DNA of 64,000 nucleotides from Culex pipiens pallens (GCF_016801865.2 NC_068939.1:72344100-72408099); one strand, 5' to 3'. Counted from the first letter of the stretch, positions 35,295 to 47,043 are shown. A program made the numbers and translations. The notes: a model not told the origin generated them from the letters alone.

Positions 35295-35504
35295 CAAGGG
35301 GTAGGACAGTGAGTGATTTTGAGAAAATTTGAATAGAATTGAGTAACATTGAGCCACGCACGTTTTTCAGAGTTTCTCAATCTTCACCATGATTTTCACA
35401 AACGACGTAACAAATTTTGACATTGACATTTCAACGCTGACACTGACAACTTTAAAACACAAAAACAGCGGGAGCGTAAATTTTTCCGGCTGCCAGAAAA
35501 GTGT

Positions 35505-36240
35505 TGAGGGAGGCAAGAAGGCTTGGCCACTGCCCCAAATACCGAACCGGCCAAAAAGGGATGAATGCTGCTGCTACCGGAAACGGTGCCGCTGCTGGCA
35601 AATAGGCTCCGACGGCGGCTTTAGCTAAAATTGGCTGCTATTGCCACCGCCAAGGCCAAGAACACTTAGGCCGCCGCCAAGAAGCCGTTTCCAAAGAGAG
35701 TGCCACCGGTGCCGATGGTTCCAAGTAATTTCGTTCAAAACGTGGCAAAATGGACATCGTTAACGAGGTTTTGCAAAAGCAGAAAAAGAGCCCGCGACGA
35801 GATGGTACGACGGGGTGTTGGACAAATCGGTTCCCACTTACAGCTACCAGCGGTTCAAGGCCGAAAAGGAGAAGGATTGGGTGGTAGAGGTGCCCCAGAA
35901 TGCGGAACCCAACAAGGACGAAGCGATATTTGGGCATTGACAGGTATGCCATGAACGAAATCGCCCGGATGAGAGCTGGCGACTGCTGCCAACGTCGCCA
36001 AGGCGTCCACCGGAGAGTTCCAGGAGAAGCTAACCAACGAAGGACCGCGAAATCGGCGTGAAGGAAGCAAAAGCGCGCTGCCGGGCGAGAAGAAACGCAA
36101 CCTGGAGATTGTCAGCAAGGTGCTGAAAAAGAAACCGCCAGTGACACTGGTGCTGCTGTCCACAAGAAGAAGGGAACTGCCGGAGCAACATAGGCTGCCG
36201 CAAAAAAGTACGCCACAAAAAAGGTAGCCGCCACCGCACT
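35505..36240 (+). pseudogene. RRS1-like ribosome-biogenesis factor, decayed copy inside a transposon
   Basis: Segments of RRS1, which acts with the 5S RNP in 60S subunit assembly in the nucleolus, are readable in shifting frames: GVLDKSVPTYSYQRFKAEKE with KDWVVEVPQNAEPNKDE (the family's W/Y-GYQRA...WLIEVP.NADP region), then NVAKASTGEFQEKL and RNLEIVSKVLKKKP. Frameshifts and stops separate them (for example GH-stop at 35940). The upstream 35505-35700 is Lys/Ala-rich and may or may not belong to it. Clearly non-functional. Confidence 0.7.
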
Positions 36241-37944
36241 ATGGTACATTGGGTGGCCAAGTTTCAAAAAAGTGACCTTCTCCAAATATTGTTTGGTATT
36301 TTTTTCTCGAAAGTAAACATTCTAACTAAGAAAAATCCAAATTTTCAAAGCTCTAAGTTTGTTCATTACGGAGATACGCAAGCTGAAAGTCAAAAAAAGG
36401 AGTAAAAATCTAGCGTTTTTTGTAAAAAAGGCTGATTGTTTAATTTTAACATAGCTCAGCCATTTTAAATATTTTATTAGGACAATTATACATCGTTGGA
36501 AAGGTAATAAGAAAAGCTTTGAAACTATTAATAGATAAAATGTTGTTTCCAAACCAAAAACTGAAGTTTTCATCAAATAACTGGAGCATTTTTTTGACAA
36601 AACTTATTTTTTTGTGTTTGTTAATCGAGTACTTTTTTTGCTAACCGATGCTAAACATGAAACTAAGATCACTTGAAAGATTGGATCATAATCTAACATT
36701 GCTGAAATTTCCTGCCTGCGTTTTTTTGCGTTTTCGGAGATATGCCATTTTGAACATTTACGTTTTATCAAAATTTGCTGCAATCTACATATGCGCCCGT
36801 TTATTTCACTTGCTTTGCTACCTACTTCGTGGGCATCGTCGCTTCAAAAATCGATTTTCTGTTGCCTACATTTAAAATTGAGTACCTTAGTCAAAATAAA
36901 GTATTCGTACCGAAGTTTCTCAAGCGAAACTGGAGAATCTCAGTTTGATACCGAGAAAAGTATTCAGCAAAATATTGACTTAGCATGATGAATTTCTGCG
37001 ATCAATCCATGAAACTGATCCAAATTTAAGTTCTATGTTGGTTAGTACAAAACATCATAAAAAGTACCTTTAACATATCCTGAAGCTGTCAGAAACTCTA
37101 TAATCAAATGAATTTTCATGAACAAGAACATTAGGATTAGTAAGAATATGGTTTGTAATTTATCGTTCTACTTAATAATTAATATTTAGAATAAAATCAA
37201 TTTTTCTGTTATTTGATTTAACAATTAAAATTTTCGCAATTTATGCCCGTAAGGTTGGGGGGGGGGTCTCAAGTTATATGGCATGGACTCACAAAAAGAA
37301 ACACACAGCAGTAAATAATAAATATTTGACTAAAAATGAATTTATTACGCTTAACAAAATTTTGTTGGAGGGGAGGAGGGGAGGGGGGGGGGTGAAAGAA
37401 AGGGAGGGGTTGTGTCCTTAAAGTGGGGATGTATTAGCTTATCCATAATTTAATAATATAAACTTGCAATAGAATATATAGGTACGCAATTCTGTTGCAC
37501 TTGCAAATGTATGAAAAGACTATTTATTATAAACAATCAACTATTGAAAAACATGAAAACTCATGAAAATCTACGTATATCATTTCAATACCATACAATT
37601 ACCCAAATTTGTATGAAAAAACATTTAAAAAGCAAAAAAAATAATTTGGCCGCCTGTTTGTATGGAGATGGCCCATAGTGCACCGTGGGTGAGAAGAAGG
37701 CCATCGAGGCCAAGGTGCAGAAGGTTACCGCTAAGATTCATGTCATCACTCTGCCAGGGGTCTAGGTATGATTTTGGAGCAAAATAAATAAATATATATA
37801 AACACACAATATAAAACGCATCATTCGCTTAGTCTCTGGTAAAAAATCAGAAAAGATCGGAGCGACTGCTTCAGATGCCTCCCTCCAGTCCCACGACAAT
37901 TTTCTTCTCCTAGATCTAGAAGGGATGCATCCGGATGATACAGC

Positions 37945-38640
37945 AACTCTTAGAGATTTTCGTGACGACTACGATTTCCTTGTGCTGGCACTTCGCTGGC
38001 TTTTGGAACCGCTCAAACCTCCTGCTGCAAGATCATGATCCGATCCGCCAGCGATTCGGGCCACTGCCCATCTCGACTTGCCGGAAAGACGAAAGACCTT
38101 CTCCTTGATCTCGCTGAACTCGCAAGCAATGTGAGCGGTGTGGCAATCCAGCACTGGGGTGTATCCGTTGGAGATCTGACCGGGGTGGTTCAGCACGACG
38201 ACCTGGGCGGTGAGTTCTTCGAGTCACCGGCGACGTATCCACGACGCAGTTCCTTGACGGACACATTTTTGGCGTTGTCCAGCAGGGCTTCTTCGTGCGG
38301 ACGGACTTGACTTCAGCGGCCAGGTTGACCGGGGCGAAGACGATGGCGATACCGGGCTTGTTCACACCAGTTTCCGTTCCCGGGGGGCAGATGCAGGGGC
38401 TTTCCGGTGGGGTCCGTTTTGCACTTGCCGTCAGCCTGGCTCTCTTGCGCTTGATGGCCTCTGCTTGAAACAAGTACATCTTGGTGGACGGTTCCAGCAT
38501 GTTCCTTGCCATCCGGATTTAGATAATACCAGTATCGAATTCACCGGTACCGGCGGCGACGATCAACACGGCACAATCCGTAACAGGCGGAATCGACGTC
38601 GTCGTCGGGCGGAATAGTTTGTTCCCGGTTTCGTTGACTG
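37945..38640 (-). pseudogene. EF1-alpha fragment, decayed copy inside a transposon
   Basis: Elongation factor 1-alpha segments in order on the minus strand: DCAVLIVAAGTGEF, NMLEPSTKM, GIAIVFAPVNL, NVSVKELRRGYVAGDSKNS, LNHPGQISNGYTPVLDCHTA. Most of the domain linking the G domain and domain 2 is deleted, and frames shift between segments. EF1-alpha delivers aminoacyl-tRNA to ribosomes; this copy cannot be functional. No introns seen, which fits either capture of cDNA or an intronless stretch. Confidence 0.8.
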
Positions 38641-38848
38641 ATTGAACTTTAGCAGCATCGTGGCGTGAAAATATTTCTAATGTATTTGTAAACACGCTCT
38701 TCTGTCAACGTGATCAACGTTTATTCACAAATTCCGCAACTCAGTGAAAAAAAAATCATGAGGAAGATTGAGTAACTTTGAGCCACATTGAGTAATTTTG
38801 TAAAATTGAGTCACTCAGTTACTCTGTGTCCTACCCCTTGATTAGCTC

Positions 38849-39128
38849 TGTTTCTCAAAAAGTTGTAAAGTTGTCGCTTCTGTGCCTTGGAATCAGGTGT
38901 AGCGTGTTGCCAGTCTTTGTACGCCAAATCCCGTTCGAGCATGGATTGCTGTACAGTCGCTGTGAACCAAGCGTTGGCTTTTTTACGATTTGACCTGGTT
39001 CTCAGTGGAATGTAAGCATCGTGTACCGTCTTGAGCTGATCCGTGAAGAAGTCCACAGACTCTTCTGGTTCGGAAAACTCGTATTGTCGATTCAAAGAAA
39101 AATGGCCATCTCGCCGGCGACGGGGCAT
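38849..39128 (-). pseudogene. N-terminal linker region of the same reverse transcriptase
   Basis: Reads EESVDFFTDQLKTVHDAYIP and later YNFLRNRAN, immediately followed by the target duplication of the hAT-like insertion. It is the endonuclease-RT linker of CR1-like elements and is in the correct order and frame to join 35294. Confidence 0.75.
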
Positions 39129-39605
39129 CTTGTTCTTCTCCGCGCCAGCCTAAAAACTAATGTTTTTGAAACAAAACATCAAGGATTTCGAGTAGCTGTG
39201 AGGAAAAACTGCTGATTTTCAGGCAGTTAGGCAGATTTCATGCAGTTTTTCGTTGCTGTTTTGCAAACCCCTAAGGTTTTCATGCAGATTTTTGGTGACG
39301 AAATATTTTTTGGTTTGATTTTCGAGCTGCGCGGAGAAGAAACCGACGGAGCCTTTGGACACGTTTCATTTATTCGGCAATAAAATCTGTTCCACGGAAT
39401 GCAGAGAACAGCGTCCTTCAGACTCTGCGCATCAAAGTTGACGTAGTCACGGTAGGTTGTAGTGGTAAGGGGTTCTGCTACATCAAAGTCCAGCGACGCA
39501 AAAATCAAGTTGTGCTGAGACAGCCCCGGGAAGCTTACTTGTCCAAAACGTAAAACTTTCTCCGCACTGGTGGTGAGCAGCAGGTCTAGTTCGACGCCAA
39601 CATTT

Positions 39606-39705
39606 NNNNNNNNNNNNNNNNNNNNNNNNNNNNNNNNNNNNNNNNNNNNNNNNNNNNNNNNNNNNNNNNNNNNNNNNNNNNNNNNNNNNNNNNNNNNNNN
39701 NNNNN
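39606..39705. other. Assembly gap, 100 N
   Basis: Exactly 100 N, a conventional gap of unknown size. The left side is the endonuclease of a CR1-like element; the right side starts a different repeat (GCCTTCCTCACTGAGG). Confidence 0.98.
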
Positions 39706-39821
39706 GCCTTCCTCACTGAGGTAAGGCTATAATCCTGCTCTAAAATTGAACTTTGTATAAAAACGTCGTAGACCCACCTTCATGTATACATATCGACTCA
39801 GAATCGAAAACTGAACAAATG

Positions 39822-39890
39822 TCTGTGTGTATGTGTGTGTGTATGTGTGTGTGTATGTGTGTGTGTATGTGTGTGTGTATGTATGTATGT
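39822..39890 (+). repeat. (TGTGTGTA)n microsatellite
   Basis: About eight imperfect TGTGTGTA units, part of the surrounding repeat element. Confidence 0.9.
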
Positions 39891-40051
39891 GACCAACAAA
39901 CTAGCTCATGTTTCTCGGCACTGGCTGAACCGATTTGACCCGAACCTGTTGCATTCGACTTGGTTTAGGGTCCCATGGATCGAGTTTTATACAGATTGAA
40001 GTTTCGATAAGTAGTTCAAAAGTTATGTATAAAAATGTGTTTTGACATATA

Positions 40052-41364
40052 TCCGGTTCTCACTTAAATGTATGTAAACTATGTCCGGATCCGCCATCCG
40101 ACCCATCGTTGGTTAGGTTATCAAAAGACCTTTCCAACGAATCCAAAACATTGAAGATCTGGCAACCCTGTCCCGAGATATGTCCACTTAAGTGATATTT
40201 ATGTACTTGTTGGATGCCGGATCTCACTTAAATGTATGTAAACTATGTCCGGATCCACCATCCGACCCATCGTTGGTTAGGTTATCAAAAGACCTTTCCA
40301 ACGAGTTCAAAACATTGAAGATCTGGCAACCCTGTCTCGAGATATCCCGACTTAAGTGATATTGATGTACTTTTTGGAAGCCGGATCTCACTTAAATGTA
40401 TGAAAACTATGTCCGGATCCACCATCCGACCCATCGTTGGTTAGGTTATCAAAAGACCTTTCCAACGAATCCAAAACATTGAAGATCTGGCAACCCTGTC
40501 CCGAGATATTTCCACTTAAGTGATATCTATTTACTTTTTGGATGCCGGATCTCACTTAAATGTATGTAAACTATGTCCGGATCCGCCATCCGACCCATCG
40601 TTGGTTAGGTTATCATAAGACCTTTCCAACGAATCCAAAACATTGAAGATCTGGCAACCCTGTCTCGAGATATGTCCACTTAAGTGATATTTATGTACTT
40701 TTTGGATGCCGGATCTCACTTAAATGTATGTAAACTATGTCCGGATCCACCATCCGACCCATCGTTGGTTAGGTTATCAAAAGACCTTTCCAACGAGTTC
40801 AAAACATTGAAGATCTGGCAACCCTGTCTCGAGATATCCCGACTTAAGTGATATTGATGTACTTTTTGGAAGCCGGATCTCACTTAAATGTATGTAAACT
40901 ATGTCCGGATCCACCATCCGACCCATCGTTGGTTAGGTTATCAAAAGACCTTTCCAACGAATCCAAAACATTGAAGATCTGGCAACCCTGTCCCGAGATA
41001 TGTCCACTTAAGTGATATTTATGTACTTTTTGGATGCCGGATCTCACTTAAATGTATGTAAACTATGTCCGGATCCACCATCCGACCCATCGTTGGTTAG
41101 GTTATCAAAAGACCTTTTCAACGAGTCCAAAACATTAAAGATCTGGCAACCCTGTTTCGAGATATGCCAACTTAAGTGACATTTATGAACTTTTTTGAAG
41201 CCGGATCTCATTTAAATATATGTAAACTATGTCCGGATCCACCATCCAACCCATCGTTGGTTAGGTTATCAAATGACCTTTCCAACGACTCCAAAACATT
41301 GATGATCTGGCAATCCTGTCTCGAGGTATGGCCACTTAAGTGATATTTATGTACTTTTTTATTC
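40052..41364. repeat. Tandem array, 164-bp unit, eight copies
   Basis: CCGGATCTCACTTAAATGTA begins units at 40052 (variant), 40218, 40381, 40545, 40709, 40873, 41037 and 41201. Spacing is 164 bp in most cases. Each unit has CCCATCGTTGGTTAGGTTAT and GATCTGGCAACCCTGT. Divergence rises towards the last unit. It alternates between two subtypes (ATATGTCCAC and ATATCCCGAC) with apparent two-unit periodicity in parts. Confidence 0.92.
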
Positions 41365-41450
41365 TGGATATTAAAAATAGATTAAATTTTTGTACAATTC
41401 CATCATATCAGCCATTGTTGGTAATAAGTGAGGAAGGCTCCAACCACATA

Positions 41451-43074
41451 GGTGGATTAAGTTAGTTTTTTGAAGTAAAATTACACCTTTTTGACACAAA
41501 ATTTTTCATGTGGTAGTCACACCAAGTGTAAAGAGATTAAATTAATTAGAGACATTTCTTTCAAAAACACCGTACAAATTTGTTAATCAGCAAGTCGAAA
41601 AAAATGAGGATGTAAATTTACATATTATTAATGTATTTTTTTATAACTGATGTAGAAAAAATAAACAACACATGTGCAATGTATTGTTTGCTACACGCTT
41701 TTTGTGTTGAAATAACTCGTTTTTTGCCCAAATTACACAAATTTGAAAAGATTGTAACAATGCTTGAAAACTATGTAAATTCACATCTTTTATGTGTAAT
41801 TTTTCTGTTCCATTATAAATGAAGGTCAAATTTCATATGATTCAAATAAAGAACATTCTAATACTTCCTTTTCAAAAATGAGTAAATTCATACGTTAGTT
41901 TTAATCGCTATTTAAACAAAACTATTAAAACAGTCTTCAATTCAGAACAATGAACTTTACATCATTTCCAGTCTATTTTTAAAGTCTGGTCATGCCACAA
42001 ACAAGGGAAATCCCCCGGAACAGAATTTTCCATTAATATTCGTCTGGACACGTGCGCTCTCTCTCTCGCTTCAATGTGTCCACAAATAAGCTGATGACAA
42101 ACTTTGTAGGGCGCGAAGGTCTGGCCGTGTCCCTCGACTTTGATTGGAAAGGACACCCACACAAACTAACATCTCCTTCACCCTCTCACCAACCACACAC
42201 ACACGTGGCCATATTTTACACGCGCTTTTCACGGCTCTTGGTCATTGTTGTTGCTGCTGCGACTGTTACTTGCCGAGATTTTCCGCTTTGTGTCCTTCGG
42301 CTTGTCTTTTTCGAAACCGCACCTCCCAACACTGTGAGGAAACACAAAGAAAAGGAGGCTGAGATGGGAAATTTGGTGTAAATGTTTTTGCAATTTATTT
42401 TGAAAAAAAAAAATTAAAAAGTCAACGGAAAATTCCAAAACAAGTTTTTAAATAAATAAAAAGATAGACTAAAATATAACAAGCAAAATTTCTCATCACT
42501 GGACCTCACCACTCGATACGCGGTTGATCCTTTCTCGTCTGGTTGTCCTGGCAGTGTACAGGGTTCGTCCCGTAGGGTGTTTGCTGCAAATCGCTACATC
42601 ATGTTGGAGTGGCATTTCTGGTTACGTGCCATGGTACGTGGTCCATGGTGAATGCTTACTGAACAATAAATAGCAAAATTTAGAAAATCTTTCTTCGCGG
42701 TTTCCTGAGAAAACAAATGAATCTTCGACGAGGCTACGAAAACGAGAAAAAGGGAAGTAATGATAGACAGAGAATGCTCTTGCTGGCAAGCACGAGGTAA
42801 AACAAGAGAATTTGCTAGCTATAGTGACGGTCGCTACATCTTCTGATATTTTGGTGCTAGAATCATCAAATGATAGTTTTTTCTATCACTTATTTATAAC
42901 ACTGCTCGCTGAGTTAAGGCTATAATCCTGCTCTAAAATCAACTATTCACGAATGCTCGTAATCCCACCTTCATCCATACCTACACAGTAAACAAAAACA
43001 TGGTAATATTACATTCGGGAAGGGATAAAATTTTTATGTTAGATTAAATGTGTAATTTTACCAAGAGGTAATAA
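41451..43074. other. No gene recognised
   Basis: Mostly AT-rich. A GC-richer patch at 41990-42370 includes CTCTCTCTC and CACACACAC runs, a TTGTTGTTGCTGCTG stretch and a GAGG-rich end; no coherent protein. 42480-42720 is likewise of mixed composition without a recognised domain. The 42905-42985 part is a left-end relic of the repeat family at 39706. Confidence 0.4.
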
Positions 43075-43078
43075 TTAA

Positions 43079-43583
43079 CCTTCTACCGCCCACATTTTTT
43101 TCGAAAATTTTTATTTTTCCCGTGTTCAGAAGTTCATTTTGAGCAACTTTTGTTCTACGAAAAACGTGACTTTTCTTGTTTTATGTTTTGCTTGTTTTAT
43201 TTTTAGTATTTTAATTTGCATTTATCTTGTTCAGTTTATATTTGTTTATGTTAGTATTTGGCTTACTCTACCTCCTCCTATCATTACATTTTGCCTTTCT
43301 ATTTTTTCATGTTTTTACAGTCACTTTTTCTATTTTTTGCTTGTTCTTCACTTTTTCTGTTATTGAATGGCACCATTATCATTTAAATTGTAAAAAAATA
43401 CGTAGTCTGGGACACTACAAAAATTACGGCATTTTTTTTTACTCAAAATTTACTCTAACATTTTCTAAAATTTTAAGAGTTCTTCTTTCCAATGCTTTAA
43501 AAAATGAAAAATGGTTGAAAATTGGACTTTTGGATTTTTTTTAGATCTAAGCTCGTCTAGAGGCGGGGTTGGGTTGTAGAAGG
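43079..43583. mobile_element. piggyBac-like non-autonomous element (copy 2)
   Basis: Flanked by TTAA on both sides (43075-43078, 43584-43587). Ends CCTTCTACCGCCCAC and complement CCTTCTACAACCCA. About 505 bp, homologous along its length to 1557-2098. It is non-coding. Confidence 0.75.
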
Positions 43584-43739
43584 TTAACCTTTCAAAATTA
43601 CAGCTTACAAATATACACAATTTTTTACTGAGTATACACACCATTTTTTCCATTGAATTCTGTAATGTTTTACTTATTTTCATCAACTGAAATTTCAGTA
43701 AATTAGGTTTTACCGAATTCTCAGTTAACTGACATTTTC

Positions 43740-45440
43740 CACTTTTACAGATACAGAGAAAAAAAATAATGGTAATATTCACCAGGAAATGGCGACAGAT
43801 TTTGTGACAAAAAAAGGTGTAATATTACATCAGACATTGGTGAATTTTCATCAGTTTCCGATGAATATTCATCAGGTTTACATTTTTACACATTTTTTGA
43901 GTAAAAAAAATGAGCAATATTCAACCAATTAAATTTTCAACATTCCAAAATTCAACTTTTTTTGCTGTGTAGTTTAATAAAATTTCAGTAAAATGGTTTT
44001 CAAAACAAAAACAACTGAAATTTCAACCAAAGAAATGTCAAATTATTTTGCAAAAAATTCAATTATTTTTCTGTGTCAGCTTGACAGATCATTTGTAGAA
44101 TTAAAAAAAAAGATCATTTGTAGAAGTGTCAGCAATCTTTGCTTAAAAAATGTGCAATATCACATTAGGAATTGGTGAATTTTAAACAGTTTCTGATGAA
44201 TTTTCATCAGGGGATTTTTTAGGTTATAATACTAAAAAAAAGGTGATATTCAACCTACCACATCTTCAACATTCCAAAATTCATTTTTTTTGCTGCGTAC
44301 TGATTTTTTAGCACACAGAAAAAAATGTTAAATTTTGGAATGTTGAAAATTTGGTTGGTGGAATATTATCTCTTTTTTAAGTAATACTACTCAAAAATGT
44401 GAAACTGATGAAAATTCATCAGAAACTCATGATAATTCACAAATTCCTGATGTAATATTACACATTTTTTGACACAAAATCTGTCACCATTTCCTTATGA
44501 ACATTACCATATTTTTTTCTGTGTAGGTAATCAACAGACCCTTAAAAATAAAATAAAAATGAAGATCTGGCAATATTATATCAACGCAGATAAAAAAAAT
44601 GCTGGTGATGAATATTACCAATTGGTGACAGATTTTGGAAAGTGTAATATTACACAAGGAACTGGTAATACTTACACAGTAAAAAAAACATGGTAATATT
44701 ACATCTGGGATGGAGTACTCCTTTATGTCAGAAAAAATGTGTAATTTTACCTCTGAAAATGTGTTATTTTACCACTTTTCTAGTGTAATGTCACTTTTTC
44801 AGTCTGAATTGTGGTAAAATTACAACATCACAACAAGGAGGTAATATTCAACCTTCCATATTTAAACCTGAAAAATTTATACAATTTTTTACTGTGTAAT
44901 ATGTTGGAACACAGAAAAAAATAATAGTAATATTCATCAGGAAAAGGTGACAGGTTTTGAGTCAAAAATGTGTAATATAACATTAGGAATTGGTGAATTT
45001 TCACGAGTTTCTGATGAATTTTCATCAGGTTCACATTTTTACACATTTTCAATGGAAAAAAGAGGTGATCTTCAAGCAACCAAAATTCCAACCTTCCAAA
45101 ATTATTTTTTTTTTATGTGGATTTATTTTTCTTTTCATGCCTGGATGGAAGAAAGTTATTTAAAAAACTGATCCGATGAGTCACAAGTTGCAAAATAGAA
45201 AGATCCACGTGCATTTCCTACACAGGAAATAAAATCATGCTAATATTACATCTGGGAAGTTTTTTTTTATGTCAAAACAAATACCTCTGAAAATGTTCAA
45301 TTTTATTGCTTCACTCTTTTTAGTCTAAGTTGAAGTAAATTTACATCATTAAAGAAGTAATTTTCAACCTTCAAAAATTACATTTTTCAAATTTTCACAA
45401 TTTTTGACTGTGTACTTGAGATTCTCAGATAGTCAATAAC
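43740..45440. repeat. Cluster of related AT-rich MITEs
   Basis: At least four copies or part copies of one family in both orientations (about 43749-43960, 44300-44525, 44690-44900, 44905-45115, with a further end at 45225). Hallmarks are ACAGAAAAAAATAATGGTAA, TGTAATATTACAT and TGATGAATTTTCATCAG, the last itself a palindrome. Individual limits are hard to draw because copies are nested. Confidence 0.55.
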
Positions 45441-45539
45441 CACGAACAAGCATATTTTTCTTTAAATTAATAGTCTTTTACCTTTAGTGTTTATTTTTAA
45501 TGTCTACCTTTTCAAAAAAAAATCTAAGCTGTGTTAGAG

Positions 45540-45899
45540 CTGCATAGCAAAAACTCCGATGGTAAAATCGCATGCTAAAGCATGCACATCACCTTCGTCA
45601 AAATAAACACTTAATATTACGCACTGCATGTACAATTTTTGCAAACACCGACAAAAAAAAGTTGCAACCGACGGGATTCAAACCCAGCACCAACAGTAAG
45701 GCCGGGCGCCTTAGCCCACTCGGCCATCAGACCGATGATAAGCTGTAAGGATAAACGCATATATCAGCTTGACACTTCGGTCAAGTAGGTTTCCCATACT
45801 GATGGGCTACATATTTCAGGGCGTAAAATTACATAAAATTGCATAAAATAATGCAATATTTATATTACACGCAGCTGAATTACTACTTTTTTAGCTGTG
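45540..45899 (-). mobile_element. tRNA-derived repeat with CACAGC ends (copy 1)
   Basis: On the minus strand a class-II-like tRNA relic lies at about 45664-45732: A box TGGCCGAGTGGG (45715-45726) and B box GGTTTGAATCC (4574-45684 region: 45674-45684). It resembles tRNA-Ser/Leu but the acceptor stem does not pair, so it is not a tRNA gene. It is embedded in about 140 bp on either side that is also shared by the copy at 53697-54060. The outer ends read AGC(T)A(T)AGCAAAAA and complement CACAGCTAAAAAAGTAGTAA. Confidence 0.7.
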
Positions 45900-47043
45900 T
45901 GGGTAATGAATTTAAAAAAAAGAATTCTTAATTTCTAAATGATAAATGCTTAAGGAATGATTACTAACTGTAAATTCCCATAATTTTGGTGCCGGCCAGT
46001 GGATATTGGATTGGAAGCACACAAATTTTCGGAAATCATTAAGAGGAGGAAGAAACTTGATTAAAAGATTCTTTCGGAAATTCAGAAATTTTTAAACTAT
46101 TCGACACCCTGCCTGTCAATCCCCGTATACATTGCAGCACACAAAGACCAGGCAAAAGTGCACAGCTTTCATTGTGTTGTTTGGGCGCTCAGTTTGCTGG
46201 AAATACCACCCACCTCACCAATATTTCCCAGTTTCCATGCATCAAACGCCGGAAGCTCGCCACCTCCAAAGTGCTTTCCCTGGTATCCCTGTTATATCCC
46301 CCCCCCCTGGTGGAAGCAGCCCTGCAGACCACGCGTGCTGAACAAGGAATTGAACGCTTCCAGGAACTTAAGCATCAGGAGTAGAGCAGCGGGAGTAATC
46401 GTTAATTATGTTTGATTTTTCTTTCAGCGCTCAACTTTGTCTTGGTCGTCGGTGACGGAGGAGCCTTTGTGTAAGTTGGGGGAGTTTGGTCGTAATGGCA
46501 AATGCATGCACTAGCTGACAGGGCACGTCACTAGCTCCGTAATATCGGGGTGGCTACATTGCCTCATCCTCATACACCAGTAAGGACCTAGACTGAACAA
46601 CGATTTTTTTATGTTAGTTTGGTTTGTATGGTGGTTCTTCAAGAATTGATAAACCAAGGATGAGGGGGCCACCCACGTCACAACTTCCCCCCCTAGGAAA
46701 TGGTCACAGACGATGGCTAGACAAAGACAAGGTCGGATCAACGAAGTGTTAGTGGATGTATGTGTGCTCACTCCGATCATATATTGCAGACAGGAGCATG
46801 ACAGACAATAATGGCGAAGCAAGGCAGGTTGGATTAGTGTCGCATTGTGGACAGTTTCAATCTAATTTTGACCTATCTGAAAAATAACTATATTTGATTT
46901 ACAACATTCCTTAAATTTAAGATTTTGTAAAATGAATTCAACATTATCATTACTTTTATTTGTTTTTTTTTTTGTACAACCTTTGAAAGCAAAAAAAAAC
47001 GATGTCATAAAAATGTGTGAGTTTACCTCAGACAATCAGTAAT
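45900..47043. other. No gene recognised; mixed-composition segment
   Basis: 46080-46440 is less AT-rich with a pyrimidine-rich stretch followed by a plausible acceptor; 46500-46860 contains ACCTAGGGGGG-like and CATCCTCATACACC sequence of unknown origin. Neither carries a recognised domain. A small candidate exon is discussed separately at 46428-46470. Confidence 0.35.

Larger units (their letters stand above)
35295..38840. mobile_element. hAT-like element carrying fragments of host genes (Pack-type)
   Basis: Perfect 8-bp duplication ATTAGCTC (35287-35294 and 38841-38848) and inverted ends CAAGGGGTAGGACA. Subterminal repeats of GAGTAA(C/T)(A/T)TTGAG and GAGCCAC lie in both ends. The 3546-bp interior has no transposase but holds a decayed RRS1 copy (plus strand) and a decayed EF1-alpha copy (minus strand). 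A short Lys/Ala-rich fragment near 37685-37760 (EKKAIEAKVQKVTAKI) is not identified. It interrupts the reverse-transcriptase gene, whose reading frame gives an independent check on the insertion point. Confidence 0.85.
33001..39605 (-). mobile_element. 3' part of a CR1-like non-LTR retrotransposon, cut by a gap
   Basis: Runs from an (AAAC)n-type 3' tail at 33001-33030 through a 3' UTR (33031-33525), reverse transcriptase (33526-35294 and 38849-39128) and the C-terminal endonuclease (39227-39605), where the 100-N gap begins. Endonuclease text FGQVSFPGLSQHNLIFASLD is typical of CR1/L2-group elements. A hAT-like element (35295-38840) splits the reverse transcriptase, and a short insert near 39130-39330 with TTCTTCTCCGCGC ends interrupts the endonuclease-RT linker. 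The 5' half is at 61081-63250. Confidence 0.8.
39706..41450. mobile_element. Repeat element with GCCTTCCTCACT ends enclosing a satellite-like array
   Basis: Left end GCCTTCCTCACTGAGG at the contig start and right end AGTGAGGAAGGCT at about 41428. Inside are a (TGTGTGTA)n run (39822-39890) and the 164-bp array. A partial left end of the same family occurs at about 42905-42980 (TTAAGGCTATAATCCTGCTC). Because it begins at a gap, its true left limit is unknown. Confidence 0.65.

Noticed and set aside
35389..35954. Short plus-strand frames as genes in the hAT-like element
   Set aside because: They are broken pieces of a decayed RRS1 copy and its Lys/Ala-rich neighbourhood; no intact frame.
40052..41364. 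CRISPR-like or ICR-like regular repeats
   Set aside because: Units are contiguous 164-bp tandem copies without spacers, in eukaryotic DNA; a satellite-like array.
45664..45732. tRNA-Ser/Leu gene on the minus strand
   Set aside because: A and B boxes are good, but the acceptor stem does not pair and the same module recurs within a dispersed repeat at 53.8 kb.
46500..46860. Solo LTR
   Set aside because: No TG...CA boundaries with flanking duplication could be fixed, and no second copy is in the window.
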